Assembly: GCA_021442885.1 (NCBI GenBank)
Contig: JABUVA010000033.1
Location: forward strand, 32,970-39,804
Length of the DNA: 6,835 bases
Reading direction: 5' to 3'
Origin: Methanobrevibacter sp.
GTDB taxonomy: Archaea > Methanobacteriota > Methanobacteria > Methanobacteriales > Methanobacteriaceae
The notes under the pieces are model-generated. The model saw only the letters and a list, made by a program, of their open reading frames with translations. It had not been told where the DNA came from and made no database searches. The position numbers and the translations under genes are program-made. This document shows positions 1 to 5,733 of this stretch, in pieces (position 1 is the first letter of the stretch; every line of letters begins with the position of its first letter).

Positions 1-50
1 GATTGGTCAAGTAAATGCCCTGCTCCTGTAATAGCAAATCCAATCTTCAT
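1..50 (-). CDS. Flavoprotein-like gene, 5' end only (runs off window)
   Basis: Only the first 16 codons are visible, reading [16 protein letters not shown], and the gene leaves the window on the left. A beta strand followed by an ITGAGH-type glycine turn at the N-terminus resembles archaeal HFCD-type flavoproteins (the archaeoflavoprotein AfpA / dihydromethanopterin reductase-like group), which bind FMN through this segment. This rests on a very short stretch, so the family is a suggestion only. The ATG overlaps the glyA TGA stop as ATGA, and an AAGGTT ribosome binding site lies at 59-64 inside the glyA end, 8 nt before the ATG. The gene is therefore very probably cotranscribed and translationally coupled with glyA. 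A pterin-linked reductase would fit beside a hydroxymethyltransferase that uses tetrahydromethanopterin, but this is inference. Confidence 0.6.
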   Translation of the reverse strand, partial: MKIGFAITGAGHLLDQ

Positions 51-1318
51 AATTTGTGAACCTTATATCCATCTCTTTCGGAAAATGCATAGTGAACATT
101 AGTGTATTGATTCATAAATTCAGTTACATCTTCCTTAATATCTTTTTGATCAACAGCTACTGCTTTAATAAATTCAGCTACTTCCATCATGTCTTTTTCT
201 TTTAAGCCTCTTCTAGTAATTTCTTGAGTACCTATTCTTAAACCAGATGGATTATCACTGTTATCAACATCATCTCCAGGTAAGAGATTTTTATTTAAAA
301 TTACATTATTTTCAGCTAAATCATGAGCTATGTCAGTTGCTGGACGAATATCAGAAACTCTTAGTGCAAGTTGATGAGATTTTGTAAATCCTAAATCTTC
401 ACAGAGTACATCAAATCCTAATTCATAAAGGCAAGCAGCAAGTTTTTGAGCATTTTTAATAATCTGTTTTGAATAAGCTTCGCCAAATTCCATCATTTCA
501 GTATTAGCTATTCCAAGACCTGCTAAATGGTGGAGATGGTGATTACTTACAACACCTGGAAATACAGCATTGTCAATAAGCTCTTTATTTGAAGCATCAC
601 GTGCGAGAATAATTCCACCTTGAGGACCTGGATAAGTTTTATGAGTACTTCCCATCATTATATCTGCCCCTTCTTCTAAAGGTTGTTGGAATTGTCCCCC
701 ACCAATTAAACCTAAAACATGAGCTCCATCATACATTATAGTAGCTCCAACTTCATCAGCTGCTTCTTTAGCTTCTGCAATAGGATGTGGGAATAAAAAT
801 AAACTTGCACCAAATAGAACTATTTTAGGCTTTTCTTCTAATATTTTTTTATTCATTGCATCAATATCAATATTCATTATTTCAGGGTCAAAAGGATGGC
901 TAATAGTTTCAAGACCACAAATTCCTGCAGCACTAACTTTTGCATGACTAATATGTCCACCTGTAGGAACTTCTAAAGCCATTATTTTATCTCCACGTTT
1001 ACCAAAAGCAAAAAATGCTGCTAAATTTGCAGTAACTCCAGAAACTGGTTGTACATTAGCATAAGCAGCGTTAAATATTTTTTTAGAAGATTGTATAGTC
1101 AAATCTTCAATTTTATCAACATATTGACAACCTTCATAAAATCTTTCATGTGCCTGTCCTTCAGCATATCTATGTTCAAAATCAGAAACAATAGCTTCTT
1201 TTACTTCTAAACTTACAATATTCTCACTAGCAATAAGATTAATACTATTTCTCATATAATTAGTGTGATCTTCAATAATCTTTTCAAATTCATGATATTC
1301 TTTTACATTATCAGACAT
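47..1318 (-). CDS. glyA: Serine hydroxymethyltransferase
   Basis: This is a pyridoxal-phosphate enzyme of fold type I. It interconverts serine and glycine, passing the one-carbon unit to a pterin carrier, which in methanogens is tetrahydromethanopterin. It acts in the cytosol. The 423 residues cover the whole family length. Visible marks are the N-terminal LIASEN segment (28-33), YDGAH (196-200) with the PLP-ring aspartate D197, and the Schiff-base lysine K227 in [13 protein letters not shown]. The C-terminal part carries [13 protein letters not shown] (359-371). The start chosen is ATG 1318 (MSDNVKEY): AGGTGG lies at 1324-1329, 5 nt upstream. A GTG at 1327 in the same frame would add MGL, but it is part of that ribosome binding site. 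The TGA stop overlaps the ATG of the next gene. A TATA-like box near 1357-1365 suggests its own promoter after hdrA. The assignment is secure. Confidence 0.96.
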   Translation of the reverse strand: MSDNVKEYHEFEKIIEDHTNYMRNSINLIASENIVSLEVKEAIVSDFEHRYAEGQAHERFYEGCQYVDKIEDLTIQSSKKIFNAAYANVQPVSGVTANLAAFFAFGKRGDKIMALEVPTGGHISHAKVSAAGICGLETISHPFDPEIMNIDIDAMNKKILEEKPKIVLFGASLFLFPHPIAEAKEAADEVGATIMYDGAHVLGLIGGGQFQQPLEEGADIMMGSTHKTYPGPQGGIILARDASNKELIDNAVFPGVVSNHHLHHLAGLGIANTEMMEFGEAYSKQIIKNAQKLAACLYELGFDVLCEDLGFTKSHQLALRVSDIRPATDIAHDLAENNVILNKNLLPGDDVDNSDNPSGLRIGTQEITRRGLKEKDMMEVAEFIKAVAVDQKDIKEDVTEFMNQYTNVHYAFSERDGYKVHKL

Positions 1319-1323
1319 TAAGC

Positions 1324-1329
1324 CCACCT
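1324..1329 (-). promoter_or_regulatory. glyA ribosome binding site that decides the start
   Basis: On the minus strand AGGTGG is followed by GCTTA and then the ATG at 1318. The 5-nt spacing suits this ATG. The upstream in-frame GTG (1325-1327) lies inside the motif and has no purine-rich sequence of its own at a suitable distance, so it is unlikely to be the start. Confidence 0.75.
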
Positions 1330-1356
1330 ATATTTTCATATAAATAATATAAGATT

Positions 1357-1365
1357 TTTATAAAA
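1357..1365 (-). promoter_or_regulatory. Probable TATA box of glyA
   Basis: TTTTATAAA on the minus strand is centred about 26 bases before position 1335. A transcript starting there would have a leader of about 17 nt that still contains the AGGTGG site. The region is so AT-rich that other TATA-like strings exist (for example around 1345-1352), but those would place the start too close to the ribosome binding site. No BRE can be picked out with confidence. Confidence 0.4.
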
Positions 1366-1398
1366 TATAATATTTTTGTAATTCTTAAAAATTAGGTT

Positions 1399-1436
1399 AA
1401 AAAAAAGTTTAAGCTAAAATATAAATTCTAAAAAAA
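1399..1436 (-). terminator. Two secondary oligo-T tracts after hdrA
   Basis: Minus-strand T tracts of 8 (1399-1406) and 7 (1430-1436) follow the first hdrA terminator. Archaeal RNA polymerase stops at oligo-T runs without requiring a hairpin, so these could act as back-up stops between hdrA and glyA. They may also simply reflect the AT richness of the gap. Confidence 0.4.
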
Positions 1437-1443
1437 GTAGCGT

Positions 1444-1478
1444 TAAAAAAAAGAAAAGAAATGAAGAGTAAATCTTCA
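1444..1478 (-). terminator. hdrA terminator: stem-loop plus T tract
   Basis: Just after the hdrA stop the minus strand reads TGAAGA, a 5-nt loop (TTTAC), then TCTTCA, a perfect 6-bp stem (1462-1467 paired with 1473-1478). A T-rich run ending in eight Ts (1445-1452) follows. This resembles an intrinsic terminator and should end the hdrA transcript before the glyA promoter. The T tract alone may be enough in archaea. Confidence 0.65.
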
Positions 1479-1481
1479 AAT

Positions 1482-3461
1482 CTATTTACCGATATCTTCA
1501 AGTGCAGCACTGATTTGTGCCATAATTTGGTCTGTTTTGAAGTGTTGTTGGTCCATAGCACCAGATGGACATGCACCTACACAAGTACCGCATCCTTTAC
1601 ATAATGCGACATTAATTTGTGCGTGGCTTTCTTCATCTTCACCAACAATTGCAATAGCTCCATATGGACATAACTCTACACATACTTCACATGCACCACA
1701 GATTAAATCGTCACTACGAGCAACAATAGGTTCGATTTCCACTTCTCCTTTAGACATAGGGATAGCTGCTCTTGATGCTGCAGCTGAACCTTGTGCTACG
1801 GAGTCAGGAATATCTTTAGGACCTTGTGCTACACCTGCAACATAAACACCGTCAGTTAAAGTATCAACAGGTCTGAGTTTTGGGTGAGCTTCCATGTAGA
1901 ATCCGTCTGCGGATCTGGAAATACCGAGTGTTTGTCTTAATTCGTCGGAACCTGCAGGGTTTTCAAGACCAACACTTAATACAACTAAATCATAGTCATA
2001 TTCAGTTACTTTTCCAATTAAAGTATCTTCAGCTCTGATGGTTAAAGTTCCATCATCATTTTCCATAATTTGAGCTGGTTTACCTCTTACAAATTCAATA
2101 CCGTATTTTTCTTGTGAGGTTTTGTAGAACTCTTCAAATCCTTTACCAAATGCACGAATATCCATGTAGTAACAGGTTACATCAGTGTCAGGTTCGTGGT
2201 CAACACATAATTGTGCGTTTTTAAGGGAGTACATACAACATACTCTTGAACAGTAAGGTTTTCCGATTTGTTCATCTCTTGAACCTACACAGTGGATGAA
2301 TGCAACACGTTTAGGAGTTTTACCATCAGATGGTCTAATTACGTGACCTTCTGTAGGTCCTGATGCGTTGATCATTCTTTCAATTTCCATACCAGTGATT
2401 ACATTGCTGTAACGACCGTAACCATATTGGTAAATAGGTGTTGGGTCGTATGGGTCGTAACCGGTTGCTGCAATAATAGTACCAACTTTGAGTTCGATTT
2501 TTTCTGGTTCTTGTTGGTGGTTTACAGCTCCACGTTCACAGATTTGGTCACAAAGCATACATTCGATACAGTAATCTTTATCGATAGTTGCTACTAATGG
2601 TACAGCTTGTGGGAATGGGATGTATGCTGCTTTTACCATACCAATACCTTCGTCGTAGTAGTTTGGTATTTCAATAGGACATACTTCTACACAAGATCCA
2701 CAACCTACACATAATTCTTCATCTATGTATCTTGGTTTTTTCTCTACTTTTACAGTAAAGTTTCCAATGTAACCATCTACATTTTTAACTTCAGCATAAG
2801 TAATTAACTCAATGTTTTCGTGTTTTGCAGTATCTACCATTTTTGGTGCAAGAATACACATTGAACAGTCAAGTGTTGGGAAAGTTTTATCTAATTGTCC
2901 CATTCTTCCACCGATGGTTGGGTTTCTTTCTACCATGTAGGTTTGGAAGCCCATATCAGCTAAATCTAATGCAGATTGGATACCAGTTACTCCACCACCA
3001 ATAACAAGAGCTTTGTTGTCCACTCCTACTTTGGTTGCTTCTAATGGTTCTAATAATCTTGCTTTAGCTACTGCCATACGAGTTAAATCTTTAGCTTTTT
3101 CGGTAGCTGCTTCTGGTTCTGCCATGTGTACCCAAGAGTCTTGTTCTCTTAAGTTTGCAAATTCAAATAAAAATTTGTTTAATCCTGCTTCTTCTACACA
3201 TCTACGGAAAGTAGGTTCGTGAAGACGAGGGGAACATGCTGCAACAACAATTCTGTTTAAATTGTGTTCTTTAATGTCCTCTTGGATTAATAATTGACCT
3301 GGGTCGGAACACATATATTTGTAGTCTTTTGCAATAACTACATTTGGTAGACTTCTAGCATATTCAGCTACTCCAGGACAGTCTACGACTCCACCAACGT
3401 TTACACCACAGTGACAAACGTAGACTCCTATTCTTAATTCTTCTTTATTATTTTCAGCCAT
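1482..3461 (-). CDS. hdrA: Heterodisulfide reductase subunit A (iron-sulfur flavoprotein)
   Basis: HdrA is the FAD subunit of the cytosolic HdrABC complex. With the MvhADG hydrogenase it bifurcates electrons from H2 to the CoM-S-S-CoB heterodisulfide and to ferredoxin in the last step of methanogenesis. The 659 residues form a full-length protein. In order there are an N-terminal cysteine-rich domain (CHC at 16-18, then C28, C51, C76), an FAD Rossmann motif GGGVTG (155-160), a CSMC pair (C199, C202), two inserted ferredoxin-like cysteine sets (C251/254/257/261 and C298/301/304/308), further cysteines in the flavin domain (C391, C404, C408, C409), and a C-terminal ferredoxin with C588/591/594/598 and C621/624/627/631. 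This agrees with the several [4Fe-4S] clusters known for HdrA. I see no in-frame TGA that would mark selenocysteine. AAGGTGA sits 8 nt before the ATG. hdrB and hdrC are not adjacent, as is usual in Methanobacteriales. Confidence 0.97.
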   Translation of the reverse strand: MAENNKEELRIGVYVCHCGVNVGGVVDCPGVAEYARSLPNVVIAKDYKYMCSDPGQLLIQEDIKEHNLNRIVVAACSPRLHEPTFRRCVEEAGLNKFLFEFANLREQDSWVHMAEPEAATEKAKDLTRMAVAKARLLEPLEATKVGVDNKALVIGGGVTGIQSALDLADMGFQTYMVERNPTIGGRMGQLDKTFPTLDCSMCILAPKMVDTAKHENIELITYAEVKNVDGYIGNFTVKVEKKPRYIDEELCVGCGSCVEVCPIEIPNYYDEGIGMVKAAYIPFPQAVPLVATIDKDYCIECMLCDQICERGAVNHQQEPEKIELKVGTIIAATGYDPYDPTPIYQYGYGRYSNVITGMEIERMINASGPTEGHVIRPSDGKTPKRVAFIHCVGSRDEQIGKPYCSRVCCMYSLKNAQLCVDHEPDTDVTCYYMDIRAFGKGFEEFYKTSQEKYGIEFVRGKPAQIMENDDGTLTIRAEDTLIGKVTEYDYDLVVLSVGLENPAGSDELRQTLGISRSADGFYMEAHPKLRPVDTLTDGVYVAGVAQGPKDIPDSVAQGSAAASRAAIPMSKGEVEIEPIVARSDDLICGACEVCVELCPYGAIAIVGEDEESHAQINVALCKGCGTCVGACPSGAMDQQHFKTDQIMAQISAALEDIGK

Positions 3462-3469
3462 TTTTTAAT

Positions 3470-3489
3470 TCACCTTGTACAAGTTGTGA
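3470..3489. promoter_or_regulatory. hdrA ribosome binding site within an imperfect dyad
   Basis: On the minus strand AAGGTGA (3470-3476) lies 8 nt before the hdrA ATG, a strong ribosome binding site. It forms one side of an interrupted inverted repeat. On the plus strand this reads TCAC-CTTG-TA-CAAG-TT-GTGA, with TTGTACAA (3475-3482) as a perfect core. The expected transcription start, about 26 bases after the TATA box, falls near 3480, inside the dyad. A repressor operator overlapping the start site is possible, but this is inference. Confidence 0.5.
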
Positions 3490-3500
3490 CATTATCTAAA

Positions 3501-3511
3501 ATAATATAAAA
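3501..3511 (-). promoter_or_regulatory. Probable TATA box of hdrA
   Basis: The minus strand reads TTTTATATTAT here. Its centre near 3506 predicts a start near 3480, giving a leader of about 19 nt that keeps the full AAGGTGA. The string is AT-rich in an AT-rich gap, so the support comes from its spacing to the ribosome binding site and the start codon. Confidence 0.5.
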
Positions 3512-3525
3512 AACAGATAAAATTT

Positions 3526-3539
3526 TCTAAAATTTTAGA
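3526..3539. repeat. Perfect 14-bp palindrome upstream of the hdrA promoter
   Basis: TCTAAAATTTTAGA reads the same on both strands. It lies about 15 bases upstream of the hdrA TATA box, where archaeal activators or BRE-adjacent regulators can bind. A related half, ATCTAAAA, recurs at 3494-3501 on the other side of the TATA box. A palindrome this AT-rich can arise by chance in such sequence, so its function is unproven. Confidence 0.35.
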
Positions 3540-3815
3540 TACAATATTATATGAAGTTACTACACTCTTATAAAGATTTCTATAAAAAACTTGGAGTAAA
3601 GTATATATACTATGAGATAAAACACTTCCTATACTCTATTAAAATAGAAAACAAAGATTAATACATCTAATTTAGGCATATAAAAAAATATTATTAGGCG
3701 TAGCTAAAAAAAGCTTAAAATGAATTAATACAATTTTTGTAAATTAAAAGGAAATTAATTAATAAACCAATGATACGAAATTAAATAATTTTGAATAAAA
3801 TTTCTTAATAATAGA

Positions 3816-4721
3816 TTACAATAAAAATATTATAATTGGTAAGGAAATAAGTGAAAATATTGTATTAGCTAAAATACAATTAGAAGTTAAACGATAGTCT
3901 AGTTTATAAGTAATTGCTAAAACTAATGAAAGCATACCTGAAGGCATAGCTGCTTCCACAATTGGAACATCAACACTCAAACCTGTTAAAGAAGTGAAAC
4001 TAATAACAAATAAAGCAATTAATGGAAAAATAATAAGTTTTAAAATAGACGTTATTCCAACCATAGATATATTTTTAAAAATACCTTCTAAATGAATAGA
4101 AACACCTAAAGATATCATAATTAATGGAATAGCACCATTACCTAAATAAGTAATAGTAGTATCTAAAATAGGACCTATAGGAATAGAATAAATATTAAAA
4201 ATTAATCCTAAAATAACAGCCCATAAAACTGGAAAAGTTAGAATTTTTTTAATAGCAACTTTTGGACTACCACCAAATTTAAAGATTAAAATAAAAGATA
4301 AGATTAAGAAAAGTGCTGTAGTTCCTAAATCAAAAAATATTGCTCTAAAAAATCCAGCTTGACCATAAATACCTAAATTAACAGGATAACCCATAAATCC
4401 TGTATTAGCAATCATTACAACAACAATAACGCTCCACATTGTTTTTTGATCCAACTTAAGAGCTTTGAAAATAATAAATGCAATAGCTCCAGTACCAAAA
4501 GAAGAGAGAATGTTAATAAAAGGAAATATAGCTAAATCTGAAATAAGTGATAAATCTGCAGTATATAAAGCAGAAAAAATCATACAAGGCATTAAAAGAT
4601 TCATAACTAAAGTGTTAAAAGGAGTAACATCTTTTTCTGATAATAAATTGATTCTTTTAAAAAAATAGCCTAATCCAATTAAAATAGCAATTGATAAAAT
4701 AGTAGTGATAATGGCATTCAT
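3816..4721 (-). CDS. AEC-family membrane transporter (auxin efflux carrier type)
   Basis: This is a hydrophobic protein of 301 residues, the usual length for the AEC family (auxin efflux carrier fold, bile acid/arsenite/riboflavin-like superfamily). About ten membrane segments can be read, roughly at residues 3-21, 32-53, 61-88, 95-120, 125-147, 159-181, 189-212, 221-243, 253-275 and 282-301. Family-typical kinked helices are marked by NTGFMGYPV (106-114) and EAAMPSG (256-262). Prokaryotic members have been linked to export or uptake of small organic acids such as malate, but the substrate cannot be told from sequence. ATG 4721 is preferred. An in-frame TTG directly before it would add one residue. 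No Shine-Dalgarno is visible, and a TATA box about 28 bases upstream suggests a leaderless transcript. The gene is codirectional with its neighbours but appears to be its own unit. It is visibly more AT-rich than hdrA, and I see no functional link to hdrA or radA. Confidence 0.85.
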   Translation of the reverse strand: MNAIITTILSIAILIGLGYFFKRINLLSEKDVTPFNTLVMNLLMPCMIFSALYTADLSLISDLAIFPFINILSSFGTGAIAFIIFKALKLDQKTMWSVIVVVMIANTGFMGYPVNLGIYGQAGFFRAIFFDLGTTALFLILSFILIFKFGGSPKVAIKKILTFPVLWAVILGLIFNIYSIPIGPILDTTITYLGNGAIPLIMISLGVSIHLEGIFKNISMVGITSILKLIIFPLIALFVISFTSLTGLSVDVPIVEAAMPSGMLSLVLAITYKLDYRLTSNCILANTIFSLISLPIIIFLL

Positions 4722-4744
4722 CAAATATTAAATATGAAATTCTT

Positions 4745-4753
4745 AATATAAAA
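4745..4753 (-). promoter_or_regulatory. Probable TATA box of the AEC transporter gene
   Basis: The minus strand reads TTTATATT/TTTTATATT here, centred near 4749, about 28 bases before the ATG at 4721. A transcript would begin at or within a few bases of the start codon. It sits directly behind the radA T tract, so termination of radA and initiation of this gene are packed into about 50 bases. Confidence 0.45.
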
Positions 4754-4757
4754 ATTT

Positions 4758-4801
4758 AAAAAAAAGAGTTGTGAAAAGTATTGTAAATTAGTCTACAATA
4801 C
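4758..4801 (-). terminator. radA terminator: 8-bp stem-loop spanning the stop codon, then T8
   Basis: The minus strand contains GTATTGTA and TACAATAC as a perfect 8-bp stem (4794-4801 with 4778-4785) around an 8-nt loop. The radA TAA stop (4788-4790) lies in the loop. Twelve bases after the stem comes a run of eight Ts (4758-4765). Together these are a good candidate for the end of the RPA-radA transcript. Confidence 0.6.
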
Positions 4802-5723
4802 CTTCATTAGTAATTTTAAATACACATTCCCCTTCTGGAAGGTGTGGACTATCTACTAAACGTGCAATTCTTTTACCAGCTAAACCTTTTTTAAGCCAGA
4901 TTCTATAAGTAGATGCATGTCCTAAAACATGTCCACCAATAGCTTTAGTAGGACTTCCAAAGAATGCATCTGGTTTAGCTTGAACTTGGTTTGTAATAAA
5001 GACTGCAACATTATATGTATTTGCAATTTGCTGTAATGCATGTAAGTGTTGGTTTAATTTTTGTTGTCTTACAGCTAAAGATTCACGACCAACATATTCT
5101 GCTCTAAAGTGAGCCATAAGAGAATCTACAATAACCAATTTAACATTATTTCCTTGTTGAATAAGTTCATTAACTTTTTCTGCCATTAATATTTGGTGAG
5201 ATGAATTAAATGCACGAGCAATATGAATTTTTTGTAAAATTTCTTCATGATCTAATTCAAAACCATCAGCTATTTGTTCAATTCTTTCAGGACGGAATGT
5301 GTTTTCTGTATCAATAAATACACATTCACCACCAAGACCTCCTTGTTCTTCAGGAAGTTGTACAGTAACTGCTAATTCATGAGAAATTTGACTTTTACCA
5401 GATCCAAATTCTCCAAATACTTCAGTAATTGATTGAGTTTCAATTCCTCCACCAATTAACTCATTAAATCCTTGGCTTCCTACAGAAATACGGCCAACAT
5501 CTTTTCTTCTTTCAAGAACATCATATGCAGTTTCAAAATCAATTTTTTCGGCCTTTCGAGCAGCTTCAATAACTTTTTCTGCAACTCCTTCACCTATTTC
5601 TGCTTTAACTGATAATTCTTTTGCAGTTGCAGTAGCTAATCTCATCATATCTGCAAAACCTGCGTCTCTTAATTTTTCTGCTGTTTTTTCACCGACACTT
5701 GGTAAATCTTCTAATTCCACCAT
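4788..5723 (-). CDS. radA: DNA repair and recombination protein RadA
   Basis: RadA is the archaeal RecA/Rad51 recombinase. It forms ATP-dependent filaments on single-stranded DNA and carries out homologous pairing and strand exchange. The 311 residues match the archaeal family length, with no intein. Residues 1-60 hold the helix-hairpin-helix DNA-binding domain ([17 protein letters not shown], 7-23). FETA (63-66) fits the F-x-x-A polymerisation motif that docks on the neighbouring subunit. The ATPase core has Walker A GEFGSGKS (104-111), Walker B LVIVD (196-200), the L1 region near [15 protein letters not shown] (207-221) and the L2 region around [14 protein letters not shown] (256-269). The ATG is preceded by AGGTGA (5728-5733), which overlaps the TAG stop of the RPA gene upstream. 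The intergenic distance is 8 nt, so cotranscription with RPA and probably coupled translation are expected. RPA binds the ssDNA on which RadA must load, so the pairing makes functional sense. Confidence 0.97.
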   Translation of the reverse strand: MVELEDLPSVGEKTAEKLRDAGFADMMRLATATAKELSVKAEIGEGVAEKVIEAARKAEKIDFETAYDVLERRKDVGRISVGSQGFNELIGGGIETQSITEVFGEFGSGKSQISHELAVTVQLPEEQGGLGGECVFIDTENTFRPERIEQIADGFELDHEEILQKIHIARAFNSSHQILMAEKVNELIQQGNNVKLVIVDSLMAHFRAEYVGRESLAVRQQKLNQHLHALQQIANTYNVAVFITNQVQAKPDAFFGSPTKAIGGHVLGHASTYRIWLKKGLAGKRIARLVDSPHLPEGECVFKITNEGIVD

Positions 5724-5727
5724 TATA

Positions 5728-5733
5728 TCACCT
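5728..5733 (-). promoter_or_regulatory. radA ribosome binding site overlapping the RPA stop codon
   Basis: The minus strand reads TAGGTGATATAATG. The AG of the RPA TAG stop begins the AGGTGA motif, 4 nt before the radA ATG. A ribosome ending RPA therefore sits on the radA initiation site. Confidence 0.75.

Larger units (their letters stand above)
3462..3815. other. AT-rich intergenic region between the AEC gene and hdrA
   Basis: This stretch of about 350 bases has no convincing gene. Its right part, near 3816, lies behind the AEC stop codon and must contain that gene's transcript end. The clearest minus-strand T tracts are T7 at 3706-3712 and T7 at 3682-3688, but neither has a strong stem. 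Its left part carries the hdrA promoter elements listed separately. A perfect 12-bp palindrome AGTATATATACT lies at 3600-3611. I see no tRNA, C/D box, CRISPR or direct repeat structure. One 36-codon plus-strand ORF (3551-3661) is discussed as a finding. Confidence 0.6.

Noticed and set aside
1537..1845. Plus-strand open frame opposite the hdrA 3' end
   Set aside because: It is antisense to the conserved ferredoxin region of hdrA. Its Cys/His/Pro/Ser-rich composition is what a mirrored cysteine-rich coding sequence gives. It has no ribosome binding site.
3013..3222. Plus-strand open frame opposite the hdrA 5' part
   Set aside because: It lies wholly inside hdrA on the opposite strand and has no recognisable domain or translation signal.
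1482..3461. Selenocysteine codon in hdrA, as in some Methanococcales
   Set aside because: The frame has no internal TGA, and all the expected positions encode cysteine.
3600..3611. AGTATATATACT palindrome as a promoter or operator
   Set aside because: An alternating AT core in very AT-rich DNA is easily palindromic by chance. No gene lies at a suitable distance except the doubtful small ORF that contains it.
3672..3699. Repeated TTAGGC (3672-3677 and 3694-3699) as a direct repeat array
   Set aside because: There are only two copies of six bases, with no third copy or regular spacing.
4465..4668. Plus-strand open frame opposite the AEC gene
   Set aside because: It is a shadow of the membrane-protein gene, with no independent signals.
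4788..5723. Intein in radA, as in some archaea
   Set aside because: Walker A and the flanking core are continuous and the length is the normal 311 residues.
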